From assembly GCA_014218235.1 (NCBI GenBank), contig CM024755.1, positions 80,607,960 to 80,671,959 of the forward strand: 64,000 nt of DNA. Direction: 5' to 3'. Origin of the DNA: Colocasia esculenta. Its lineage: Eukaryota > Streptophyta > Magnoliopsida > Alismatales > Araceae. Below are positions 22,591 to 34,412 of this stretch, piece by piece (the stretch's first letter is position 1; the number at the start of each line of letters is the position of its first letter). Position numbers and translations under genes: made by a program. Under the pieces are notes generated by a model. That model saw only the letters and a list, made by a program, of their open reading frames with translations. It was not told the origin of the DNA and ran no database searches.

Positions 22591-23391
22591 ACTTTTTTTT
22601 TTATATGAGTAGCTTTGAATAGATCCGTTGAAGAGATCCGTTGGAACTCTTCTAGTCGTTGCTAATTTTTCTATTCTTCTTCTTCTGACTGTCAACCACT
22701 TGGTGGTCTTCGAGGTCTGCAAGCATAGAAGAAGGTGTTTAGATCAAAGAGTATTTCTATCAAAGAGGCTCACACTTCTGTGTTTTCTACTGTCACCCAG
22801 AAGTGGTAGGTAAGCCCCTTTTTGTGTGACAGGAGAGAAGAGATCTAGAGAGATAGAAAATATCTTCTGTCAGAAAAATAGAAGATTACGCAAATGAAAT
22901 ATATTTGACTTTTCACTAGATGCCAAAAATATTTTGAAATATAAAGGAAATCGATGTTTAAGTTGAAATCTATGTTTGAACAGAATCTATGTTCTAATGA
23001 AATCCATTTTTCAACAGAGTTGATGTTTAAGTGAAATCGATGTTTAAGTGAAATTGATGTTTGAGTAAAATCGATGTTTGAATGAAATCGATGTTTAAGT
23101 GAAATCGATATTTGAATGAAATCGATGTTTAAGTCAAATCGATGTTTAAGTGAAATCGATGTTTGAACAGAATCCATGTTTTCAAGGGAATCGATGTGGC
23201 ACTTTGTGAACTGAAATCGATGTATATTGAATAGACATCGATTTAGCTTTTCAGTGCAAATCACACAACAATATGTCATAAATTTATATTTATTAGGAAA
23301 ACATAATATTAAATATATTTAATAATATTTAATTAATTACAAGTTTTGTTATCACCAAAATATAAGGGTAAAATATAGGAGTGGTTCAACA
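22591..23391 (-). repeat. C1 5' LTR, promoter-proximal part with minisatellite
   Basis: Continues the LTR interrupted at 12669. The AATCGATG minisatellite occupies about 22945-23180 with roughly ten units, fewer than the left copy. Ends AGTGGTTCAACA at 23391, next to the truncated LTR of G3. Confidence 0.78.
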
Positions 23392-23646
23392 TCGCGAACC
23401 AGTTCTCGTGACCTGTGTGCGGCGTGCCCTTCTTTTGCTTGTACACGTGCTTGCGGTTTGCTGTTTACTTACTTTAGAATCGTAGTACCCTATGTAGGCT
23501 GAGCATTGTTATTTGTTATTTAATTATGTCGTTTATAATGTTGTACATTGCATGTTCAACTTTGGGGGAGTTGCCCTACTGAGCCAATGACTTGCGAGGC
23601 TCACCCCTTCTTCTTCCAAGTGAAGGAGAGCAGGAGGGTTTCCGTC
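23392..23646 (+). repeat. G3 5' LTR fragment, left of solo LTR A
   Basis: Homologous to 37993-38240. Carries the hairpin TGAGCC/GGCTCA (23580-23603) followed by a pyrimidine tract and a mutated acceptor CAA|GT. Truncated at its left by C1. Confidence 0.85.
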
Positions 23647-26600
23647 TGTAGCACCCTAGAAAATTCATTAATTAAAAATTATTGATAAATTAAAATTTTG
23701 TCAATTAATAAAAAAATCAAACTAGTTAAAAAGATACCCATCATTATAGCATGCATAAAAACTCATATAAAAATTTTGTAATAATAATATTTATACCTTA
23801 AATAATATTCTCTAATGACGCATTAAGAAAATTGGTCATAGAAAAATAATTTGGACCAAGTTTTAGAATTTATGTGACTTATTATTGTAATTAAGGAATA
23901 ATTCTGAAAACCCATTATTATAGGAACTAAGTGGATTAAAAATTAAAAGGAAATTATGGGTAGATTCCAAACAATATGTATTGATAATCCATCATGAGAA
24001 TTAGGACCTATGGACCTCCCATAGCCCATGAATAAATTCAAGTGAGAAAAATATAATAAGTCCAAAATTCTATTATTCTCTAATGAAAAGAGGAAATTCC
24101 CATAAGTTAAACTCCATTGAGTGATGGGTTTTGCTAAATGGGTCATCAAAAAATTTCTTCGGCCAAAATAGGGAATTTTAAATAGGGAATAATAGGAAAA
24201 TACCCTAAATTCGTAACCTAAATATTACTTACATAGAAAAGAGGTATTTAATGCATTAAAATAAGTAAATTGGGTAGGAATTAGATTCCTAAACCTACCA
24301 TAATTGCTTGGCCATGAATTTAGATCCCATCCTAACCCAATTATAAGTTGCCAAGCTTAGAAGGAAGGAAGGAATTAGGAAATCTCAGAATTAATAGAAG
24401 TTAGAGTCTTATTAGGAAATAGAAAGGGAGAATGCTTAAATACTCTCCTAAATCCCCCATGGCCGGCCCTAGCACATTGCCAAGGGTTGCTGGACCAGGA
24501 GGAGAGGGCAAGGAGGAGGAGATCTCGTGGGGAGAAGAACCTCTCAAGCTCTCATCCCCGTTCTTCAAAGTTCTAGCCCTAGAAGAGAAAAGAAGTCAAA
24601 GGTAGGCATTCTCACAAGCAAAAATTATAAAACTTCTTTTGTAGGTTGATCCAATCATCAGGATCAAAATCCCTCTAATTTCATATTTTTCCATAGAGCC
24701 TATATTTTCTTCTTGATTTTTCATTTTCTGCAACTAGCATGAGCCCGAGCCCTCTTCTAAATTCTTGATCTCCATGTATACTAGACCCCATGCTCTCAAA
24801 TTTTAACTGGAGTTATTGATGCTAGTTAGGCTTCGTTTGCCCCTGAAAGCCCTAATTTTCATCCACCATATTGCTCGAATTAAATCTTTCATCTCAACTG
24901 TACATGTTCTATGTTCTTCATGAATACACTTGATTAAACCATGCTGAAACCTTTGCTGTTTTCAAATTCATATTTATTGGAAGTACCCTTGCATGTCTAG
25001 AGTCGTTTAAAATTGGCTTCATGAATTTTCATCGATTGTACATTTAGTTCTTATTTTCTGAACCACCCTATGTCAATATAAGGATGTTCTGGACCGCAAT
25101 CTAAGAACATGTCCTTTCCCTGTCAGACTCAGGCGCAGGACCTGAGAACGCGACGACCCGATAGGCCGCGTTCTCAGGTTGGTCGCGACAGCACCTCCCG
25201 TCGCGTTCTGAACGCGACAAGGGCTGTCATCGCCTTCTGCCTGCCTGATCTGATAAGCCCGTCGCGTTCTGTACAAGGCCCTGTCGCGTTTTGGCCGCCC
25301 GACCTGACCGACCTGTCGCGATCCTCAAATGACGCTGTCGTGTTCTGAACTGCCCCGTCGCGACCCTTACTGGGGTACGTCGCGACCTAGGACTTTTGCT
25401 TGAAAACCCATAAATTTTGATGCTATCTCTTTCTACAGTGATTATACCCTCTGTTAATATTCCTATACGCAGTAATACACACTTGTTATAACTGATCATT
25501 TATTGTGTAATTTAAATACTTGCACATGATCTCTTTCTATCTATAAGTTCTCTCACACATGCACACACTTGAACCATCCAATATGACTTAATTTGGCATG
25601 AAAATATTTCATAATATGTATCTAGTAATTTGTTTCAATAATGTATATTAATTGCCCTATTTTAAATGAACTTGTCTACGATTCTCGCGATGTTTTGGGA
25701 ATACCGTTACCGATGCTCCACTGTTTTAGAATTCCTCTAGAACGTCGAGCACCTGTTTCTCTATACACACTTTTCTCTTGGCTTGGATGAACTCTCCGTC
25801 GGATACTCCTTCTACCGGACTAGTGAATCCTTGTTCAAGGCCTCCGTAAGTCTCCTCTGTCCATGGATTCCCACATGGTCGACGAGCTGGTTGTACCCTA
25901 ACACCTATGATACCCTTTAGGGATCAATATGATCCAAACGACTATTAGAAGTTTGCTCTTATCCTGAATCACACCGGATCTCTGGACCTGTGCGTAACAT
26001 GGCCAGTGGAAGAGTAGTGAATTCCACCTGACTGCCAACACCATGTGCATGTGTTGTGAAACTACTACTAACGCCTATTTACTCGACGTTTTATGTGCAT
26101 TGACCTATAGTTCTCGTCTATACTTTACTCGCTCATCTATTCACATCCACTCTACTATTTCGTCTATTCATCTAGTGCTCTTATCTATTTCTTGGTACTC
26201 TCTATTGTCCATTAATTGATTGTTTATAGATAAACAACATAACCAATGCCAGCGCAATAGGGCCCGATCTGGTCCTAGGGGGAGCGCCCGAAAGTGCCAT
26301 TTGCCCGCGGGAGTTAAATGATCAGGATGTCGGCATTACATCCAAGTGCCATACTATCAAGATTAATTTATGACAATCAAAACAAAGTGCTATATTCTCT
26401 CTCGGCTATCTAGGGATAACCAAAGTGCCATTACTATCTCGATTGACGAAAGATAATCAAAAGTGCTATACTATTTCGATTGATGAAAATCAATCAAAGT
26501 GCAACTTACTCTCTACATGGCCAACTACTATCTCTCTCCTTGCTATACATGTCGCTTGCTACTGCTTAACAATGTCGTTACTTGCTATTGCGGTGTTATC

Positions 26601-27155
26601 ATTTTATATTGTGATTTGACTTTAATCATCATGCTATACTTGATTCATCTGCTATCTGAACCATGTTACTAGTGCTATTACTTTCTCGAATTTATATGAC
26701 TCTTTCTATCTTTAGTTACACTACCCTTTTTAAAGCACTAATTATTTAAAGCCTGCTTGATTCACGAGATTTAAGTCCTATTGGGCGTTATCGCTTATCC
26801 TTCGTTATTTGTTATTGTGTCTCAGGTAAGCTAGATGACGTGACTCACACCAATGGGGTAGGACCCGAGTGATGAGCGATCTGGAGTCAAGTCATGAAAT
26901 TACTCTAGTACTATGGAGTCTAGTAGTTATTGCTTTAGATTTCTTTTCAATGTAATGACGTCAATAAGCTCAATGTAGTGGCTCTGGATTAGTGGTTGTA
27001 ATTGTCTTAGTGAATTTAAATGAAATGAAGAATTTTATTTCAATTATTGTTCCTTAGATACTCTGAATTATTCAACTGTTGTACATTTTACTCTACTATG
27101 TACTTTGCTCACGTCTCCCCGATTTATTCCGCTGCTAAATTGGCGGGGCGTGACA
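23647..27155 (+). mobile_element. Solo LTR A of a Ty3/gypsy family (3509 bp)
   Basis: Begins TGTAGCACCC and ends GGGGCGTGACA. Flanks CCGTC (23642-23646) and TCGTC (27156-27160) form a 5-bp target duplication with one transition, and the G3 LTR reads through uninterrupted at 38240 in the other copy. There is no internal coding region or primer site, so this is a solo LTR. TATA-like CTTAAATA lies at 24435. A GC-rich TCGCGA-containing cluster is at 25140-25390. Short tandem GTGCTATACT/ATCAA repeats occur at 26380-26510. A relative is solo LTR B. Confidence 0.82.
25140..25390. repeat. GTCGCGA(C) cluster in solo LTR A
   Basis: About ten copies of CGTCGCGTTCT, GTCGCGAC or their reverse complements in 250 bp, far more GC-rich than the flanks. 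The same motif is found in the LTRs of G3, solo B and G5. Confidence 0.7.
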
Positions 27156-27479
27156 TCGTCCCTCTTCTAGTTCGGGACCGCTCCGTAGTGGAGTCGGGCC
27201 TTCGCCACTAGTAGAGTAACTTATCACCTTGTTGAGACTTGGGGGTTTGTCCCAGGATATTGTACTTCGTACCATAACTTATGTATGGAACTGAATATGT
27301 ACATTTCATGTGAACATATGTGAGATATGGAGTCTTTTATATGTTCAGCGTGTTCTTTTATATTTCCACGGACATGTGTGTGTTGATATCCCTTACGAGG
27401 CTACAGCCCGATCGCAGGAGATGGAGTCGTGTCGGGCACGTTATTGGGTTAACGGGCCTGAGTGGCAAGGACCGTCACA
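27156..27479 (+). repeat. G3 5' LTR, terminal part
   Basis: Aligns with 38241-38566 and ends GACCGTCACA before the primer site. The first five bases are the second copy of the solo LTR A target duplication. Confidence 0.88.
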
Positions 27480-27481
27480 GT

Positions 27482-27493
27482 TGATATCAGAGC
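27482..27493 (+). other. G3 primer-binding site, one base changed
   Basis: TGATATCAGAGC, one G-to-A change from the standard Met-tRNA primer site. Confidence 0.82.
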
Positions 27494-27634
27494 AAGGTCC
27501 GTGTAAATATGAAGGAACAGGAAATGCACATAGTTTGTTCCCTACTATGGTCTACTACTGGTAGTTGGCCCTGTTTTTGTAATGATATGCCTGTGTGTTG
27601 TGTGGATTGGAATGTTGTGTGTGCATGTGTATAA

Positions 27635-28898
27635 ATGGCTGATAGGAGAGATGGGGGAGGTGGAGGTGATGATGAACCAGAAGAGAGTACACATCAGATG
27701 ATAGAGAGGTTATGGGACAGTATCACCCAGATTCGGACACGGCTAGACTAGCAACCATCGGCAGCCAGCAGGAGTACCACGAGTACAGGAGGAGGTAGTG
27801 TCGACACCCCTAGCACCACTATTTGGTACAGAGGTACCACCTGTAGTACTTGTGCCTCCAGTTGCACCAGTACGGTCAACAAGTGTGGAGGAGTCCACGA
27901 TGTTAGTGGAGAGGTTTCTGCGTTTGCAGCCACCTACATACTCGGGATGTCCGAATCCAGATACAGCTAGACATTGGATACATGAGATAGAAAGGGTGTT
28001 TGTCACAATGAGATGTCCTCAGGCGAATAGAGTTATTCTGGCTACCTATCAGTTAAGAGGATTTGCCCAGGAGTGGTGGAGACTCAAGATGCAAACTGTA
28101 TTCACAGGACGAGCAGAGGATACCATCACATGGCTGGAGTTTCTTGAAGCATTCAACAATACTTTCCTCCCGGTGCAAATTCAGCAAGCCAAGAGGGAGC
28201 AATTTAGAACACTTCAGCAAGGGAATTTGTCGGTGCTGGACTATCAGATGAGGTTTATGGCCTTGAGCAGATACACACCTTATGTGGTGACAAATAATGC
28301 AATGATGGTGGAGTACTTTATTTGGGGGCTGAGGCCGGAGTTACAAGTTGCAGTGATTCCATTGATGTGTGGAACAGTGGAAGAGGCAGCCCACAGAGCA
28401 GCAATATTAGAAAGAACAGTGCAAGCAAGGCAGTCTAGTGGATCGGGATCAAGTGGAGGTAGTTTTCAACTTCCACAGCAATCACCGTGTGTTAGCAAAG
28501 GCAAGGCACCTTCGGGAGGAGCTTCTACATCGGGCTTTGGCAAGTGGGGAAACAAGCTAAAGAAGATATTTAGAGGTCGAGGAGGTGGCAAGCAGCAAGG
28601 ATTTCAGCAAGGACGAGGCTATAAGTCGGAGATGAAGGAATCCCAGCAAAGCACAACAAGGCAGCCTGCGGAATTCAGATGTTACAAATGTGATCAGCCG
28701 GGACATTCGGCAAGGAATTGTTCGTATCCAAGAAGAGCTAGTTATGGAAGAGGGGCATCACAGCAGCAGCAGCAGCCTTCAGCTGAGCGTGGTAGAGGCA
28801 CACCTTACCAGAGAGGAGGACGACGAGGACGAGTGATGGCAATCACAAGGGCTCAAGCGGAGGCGTCAAATCTGATTGAAGGTATTATACCACTCCTT
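27635..28898 (+). pseudogene. gag: G3 gag
   Basis: First ATG at 27635 (MADRRDGGGGG). A TAG at 27749 and a frameshift before 27798 break the N-terminal part; from 27798 the frame is open for almost 400 codons. The retrotransposon gag domain (PDTARHWIHEIERVF, LRGFAQEWWRLK, QIQQAKREQF) spans about 27950-28370, followed by a Gln/Gly/Arg-rich stretch and a canonical zinc knuckle CYKCDQPGHSARNC at 28679-28720. Protease follows in the same phase, as in a gag-pol fusion. Builds the virus-like particle. Confidence 0.87.
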
Positions 28899-30147
28899 GA
28901 ATTTTCTGCTAGAACATTAATTGATCTGGGTGCATCCCATTCCTTCATTTCTGATTTTATTGATAGCATGGTACATCCATATGAGGAGAGGTAGTGTGAG
29001 CTTGTGGTAGAGGTACCGTCTAGAGATTTTATGCTTACTACATATTACTTGGATGAGGTTCCTATCATGATACAAGGTAACCAACTGCCAGCTAGATTGT
29101 ATGCACTACAGTTAAAGGAGTATGACATGATATTGGGCATGGATTGGTTGGAAGCATATAGGGCAATTGTTGATTGCAGAAAGAAGAGAGTGAGGTTTAG
29201 TCATCCAGGAGAAGATATGTTTGATTTTCAAGGTATGCCATTCTATACCCCTAATTTTATCATTTCTGCCCTTAAGGCTAGGAAATTGATTAATGCAGGG
29301 TATGTAGCCTATTTGACATCAGTTAGCTTGGTTGAGACAGGTAAGACAGTAGATATGGTACCCGTTGTTAGAGAGTTTGTGGATGTGTTTCCGGATGAGC
29401 TACCAGGGTTGGCACCACATAGAGGGGTGGACTTCACAGTAGAGTTGTAGTCGGGTAGTATGCTCATTTCCAAGGCACCCTACAGAATGGCACCTGCAGA
29501 ATTGAAAGAGTTAAAGAAGCAACTGCAAGAACTACTTGAGAAAGGTTTTATTCGGCTGAGTCACTCACCATGGGGAGCACCGGTTTTGTTTGTAAGAAAG
29601 AAAGATGGCAGCGTGAGAATGTGTATTGATTATCTCCAGTTGAATCAGGTCACAATAAAGAATAGGTATCCACTTCCACGAATTGATGATTTGTTTGATC
29701 AATTGCAAATAGCAAGGGGTTCTTCGAAATAGATTTGAGGTTGGGATAACATCAATTGAGGATTCGGGAAGAAGACATTGACAAGACAGCATTTAGAACA
29801 AGGTATGGGCATTATGAATTTGTGGTTATGCCATTTGAGCTAACCAATGCACCGACATCATTTATGAACTTGATGAATAGGATTTTTCATCCATATCTAG
29901 ATCGATTTATTGTGGTGTTCATAGATGATATTTTAGTATATTCAGCCTCAGAAGAAGAACATGCAACTCACTTGAGGGTTACATTGTAGACATCCAACTT
30001 TATGCAAAGTTTAGTAAATGTGAGTTTTGGCATAAGGAGGTATAGTTCTTGGGGCATGTTATTTTAGGTGAAGGTGTTGCAGTTGATCTAGCAAAGGTGG
30101 AAGCTGTCATGAAATGGGAGGAGCCAAAGACGGTGTCAGATATTAGG
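28899..30147 (+). pseudogene. pol: G3 pol, first part: protease and reverse transcriptase up to solo LTR B
   Basis: The protease active site reads DLGASHSF at 28923, with Leu in place of the usual Thr/Ser, so it is probably inactive. Stops at about 28993 and 29447 and a frameshift near 29715 interrupt the frame. RT blocks are clear: KKDGSVRMCIDY, FDQLQ, the altered PFELTNAPTSFM (Gly to Glu) and catalytic FIDD near 29918. Further breaks occur at 29987 and 30044. The coding sequence stops mid-codon-run at 30147, where solo LTR B is inserted, and resumes at 34413. Confidence 0.87.
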
Positions 30148-33100
30148 TGTAGCAACCCGAAAAATTTAATACTTTTAAAAAAAATCCAAAATCATAATTT
30201 CTTTAAATCGAAATAATAGAAACATACGTACCATTATTGTATGTGCAAGAACACATCTAAAAATTCCTTAAAAATTATAAATCAATCCCAAATATTATTC
30301 CTAAGTGCTCCACGAAGAAATGCATGCAACGAAAAATCCAATTGGCAAAGCGTACATCACAATGTGACTAATTATCCAAATTTGGAAACTAAGTCGGAAA
30401 ACCGTTAACACGGAAAGATCACGCGCCCATAAATTAAATGAACATGTCGGAGAGACTTCCAACATCATGTGATGATTAACCATTATCAGGTTTGGACCAA
30501 TGGACCTCTCATAGCCCATGAATAAATTCAAATAAGAAAATGCAATAAAATTCATAACTCTATTATTCCCTAATTAAAAGGGAAAACCTATAAGATAAAT
30601 TCCAATAAATAATGGGCTTGGTTAAATGGACCCATTAGAAATTAGTGGGCCAAAATAAGGATTTTAAAAATAAGAATAATGGGAAAATTCCCTAAATTCG
30701 CAACTTAAATTTTACTTAAATAGAAAAGAGACATTTAATGCATTAAATAAGCATTTGAGATGGAATTGGATTCCTAAACCTACCCCATATGGTTTAGCAT
30801 GAATTTAGACCTCAACCTAACCCAAATAGAAGTTGGAAAGCAAGGAAGGAAAGAAGGAGTTAGGAAATCTCGTAATTAAGAGAAATTTGAGTAGTAGTAG
30901 GAATAGGAACCCTTACTAGCTTAAATACTCTCTTAACTCTCCATGGCTGGCCCTGAAACTTTGCTGGGGCTTGCTGGACGTGGAGAGAAGGTCAAGGAGG
31001 AGGAGAATTCGTGGGGAGAAGGCTCTCTCAAGCATCTTCCTCTATTCTTCAAGTTCTAGCCCTAGAAGAGTAAAACGACTAAAGGTAGGCATTCTCACAA
31101 GCAAAACCAAATCAAATTCGTCTGTAGATTGTTCCATACATCAGGAACAAAAGCCCTCTTGTTTCACTCTTTTTCATCGAGCCAATCTTTTGATCTCTAT
31201 TTTTGAAATTTTGTGAATATGATAAATCCGACCATTCTTCTTTATTCTTGATCTCCATGTATACTCAACCTCGTGCTCTCAAATTTTAACTAGAGTTACT
31301 GATGGATGTTAGGCATCTTTTGCCCCCTAAAATCCCTAATTTTTATCCATCCTTTGTCACGAATTAAATCTTGCATGATTTTGACAATGTACTGTTGCGG
31401 TTTAACCTTGACTTGTGTTACAAGTTCCATACCTCTTTGTGGAGTCATTTTTAGACCAAGTGTTCAACATAGAACTTGCTACCTTATGTGTCTACTTTCA
31501 TTTGGCACTAGTTTCCCTAATTTTTGTTGACTATAGTGAGAGTATTAGTTCGAACATTACCACTATGTCAGATTCACACAGTCAGTCACAATATGTTTTA
31601 TTACCTAGTCAAACGACCTTTGTTTCTCAATTATTTGCTACTGTAGAAAGTATTGGAAGTAATCTAACTAACAAAGGTGGTTTCACTTGATTTGGATCAC
31701 CCTAGCATTTTTTTTGATTTTCAAACCCACAGGTGTCAAACCCAATCCAAGTCGGAGTTGGAAATAGGTAGAAAAAGCAACCCAAACGTCATTTTCAGGT
31801 AGCGACAAGTCGACACGTCGCTACCATAATGCGACAACATCATGGTCGCGACCCATACCAAAAATCAAGCTATTTCGTGGTCTTTTTCAGAAGACAACAA
31901 GATCATGGTCGCCTTCATGTTCTGAAGGCGACAGGCACTGTGTTGCCTTCTGCCTATGTCCACTTAATTGGCCATAACGTTTTCTATAGACCTCGGATTG
32001 ACGAGCCGTTTTCTTTGCTGGATTCCTCATTCAAAGGTCTTCAATATGGTATATTCATGTGTGAGATTTGAATAAAAAATAAATGAGTTATGACCTAAGG
32101 AAGTGAAGGGATGGGACATCAATTGCCTTCTAAAGGGCATACGTCTTGGTTTCCATCGTTTTGTGTCGTTCTTTGCATGTGCGAGTTTGATCTCTTCTAA
32201 GAAGGTTCTAGAAAGTCTTAACATAAATTTTTCAACCCATATCAAAGTTAAAACATGTTTACATAATTTTAAATTGATTTTAAGTTCATGATCATGCTCT
32301 CTACTTTCCGATTATCCACTTCTTGCCTTGTTATCAAACTTGCTAAAAACACATGTTATAAAATAGAGTCATATTGAATGATTTAAAATGTAATAACACG
32401 ACATCTTTCTATCTATGATTTCTCTCACACGTTCACACACTTGCACCATCCAATTATGGCTTGACTTGGCACAAAATATCTCATAATGTATCTGGTTAAT
32501 TTATTGCAATAATGTACATTAAATTGCTCTATTTTAAATGAACTTGTCTTCATTTCTCACGTTCTTTGGGAATACCATTATCGACGCTCCACTGTTCTAG
32601 AATTCCTCTAGAACGTCGGGCACTTGTTTCTATATACACACTTTCCTTGACTTGGACGAACTCTCCGTCGGATATTCCTTCTATCGGACTAGTGAATCCT
32701 TGTTCAAGACCTCCGTAAGTCTCCTCTGTCCATGGATTCCCACATGGTCGACGAGCCGGTTGTACCCTAACACCTATGATACCCTTTAGGGGTCAACATG
32801 ATCCAAACGGCCTTAGTTTGCTCTCGTTCTTACCTTGATTTCACGCCGGACCTCTGGACCTGTACATAACATGGCCAGCGGAAAGGTAGTGTATTCCACC
32901 TGACTGCCAACGCCGTACGCGTGTGTTGTGCAACTGTTACTATCACTCGTTACTCGACGTTTCTTGTGCAATGACCATAAGATCTCATCAATACTCTATT
33001 CGCTCATCTATTCAAGTTCACTCTACTATCTCATCTATCTCGTCTATTCATTTGGAACTCTCTTGGTACCCTTGAGCTGTGTGGCTCCTACTGTTTTATA

Positions 33101-34412
33101 CTATTTCATGACTGTCTAGCGCTATAATATGGGTCTTGTGACTCTACTGTATCCAATGCATATTGTGCAGGGCACAGAGAGTGCCCGAGGGGCTCCAATC
33201 TAGTCCTGGGGGCAGAGAGCCACCCGAAAATACCTGCAGGGGCTATAGATGGTGTTCTGCATTGCACCGGTTCTGACAATACTGTATTGGCTAGACATCT
33301 GAGTATTATCCTTTTAGTCTGAGGAGTTCAGACGTACTGTGATATTACTGTGCTATCACAAACTGTTATACTATTAGTCTGAAGAGTTCAGACATACTGT
33401 GCGATTACTGTGCTATCACAGACTGTTACTGAACGGCTACTGTCCTAGAAGTGACTATTGTCGTATTCTACTAGTGCACCATTGTGCAACCATACACGCT
33501 ATCTCGTTACGCGCTATCTCGTTACACGCTATCTTGTCATACGCTCTACTTGCTCTACTTGATACTTTCTATCTTGAGTTATTGCGTACTATCGTGACTT
33601 AATCGCATTCAAAGTGCTCTACTCTCTCGTTGTCTAATGACAATAAAAGTGCTATACTCTCTCAGCTATCTACGGATAACCAAAGTGCCATTACTATTTC
33701 GATTGACAAAAGTTAATCAAAAGTGCTATACTATCGCGATTGATGAAAATCAATCAAAGTGCAATTTACTCCTTACATGACCAACTACTATCTCTCCTTG
33801 CTATACATGTCGCTTGTTATTGCTTGCCATTGTCGCTACATGCTGTTGCATGTTATCGTTTCTATCATGACTTGACTTTAGTCATCGTGCTATACTTGAT
33901 TCATCTGCTATCTGAACCATGTTACTTGTGCTATTACTTTCTCAACTTTACATGACTCGCTCTATCATTAGTTACTCTGCCATTAATGTATTAATTATTT
34001 AAAGCCTGCTTGATCCTGAGATTTAAGTCCTACTGGGCGTTATCGCTCACCCTTCGTTATTTGTTATTGTGTCTCAGGTAAGTCGGACAATGACGTTACA
34101 CACACCAATGGGACAGGACCCGAGTGATGAGTGACCCGGAGTCAAGTCATGAAGTTGCCCTAGTATAATGGAGTCTAGTAGTTATTGCTTTAGATTTCTT
34201 TTCAATGTAATGATGTCATTGAGCCTTATGTGTGGCTCTGAATTAGTGGTTGTAATAGTCTTAGTGATTTTATAATGAAATAAAGAGTTTATTCTAATTA
34301 TTGTTTATTAGATACTCTGATGTTTGCGAAAGTATGTGCAATTATTGTTACCATACTCGTTGTTCACGTTCCTCTCTGATTTATTCCGCTGCTAAATTGG
34401 AGGGGCGTGACA
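30148..34412 (+). mobile_element. Solo LTR B of a Ty3/gypsy family (4265 bp) in G3 pol
   Basis: Begins TGTAGCAACCCG and ends GGGGCGTGACA. The flanks TTAGG (30143-30147) and TTAGG (34413-34417) are a perfect 5-bp target duplication, and the interrupted RT reading (SDIR-SFLGMAGYYRR) joins across it. Same family as solo LTR A: both share the leader around the TATA-like TTAAATACTC, the AGAATTCCTCTAGAACGTCG block and the 3' end. Contains a 60-bp tandem duplication (33301-33420) and a TCGCGA region at 31800-31950. No internal region or gene. Confidence 0.88.
33301..33420. repeat. 60-bp tandem duplication in solo LTR B
   Basis: 33301-33360 and 33361-33420 are near-identical copies. Each holds a GTCTGA(A/G)GAGTTCAGAC inverted repeat; the second copy forms a perfect 7-bp stem. 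Confidence 0.8.

Larger units (their letters stand above)
9151..23391 (-). mobile_element. C1: reverse-strand non-autonomous copia element carrying only gag, split by copia E2
   Basis: Left LTR part 9151-9678, polypurine tract, gag, primer site, then the right LTR in two pieces (11926-12669 and 22591-23391) with copia E2 between them. The internal region from 9679 to 11925 is only about 2.25 kb and holds gag but no trace of protease, integrase, reverse transcriptase or RNase H. The two LTR copies share the AATCGATG minisatellite and the segment before GTGGTTC(C/A)ACA. C1 ends exactly where the truncated 5' LTR of G3 begins, so it inserted in G3. Confidence 0.82.
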
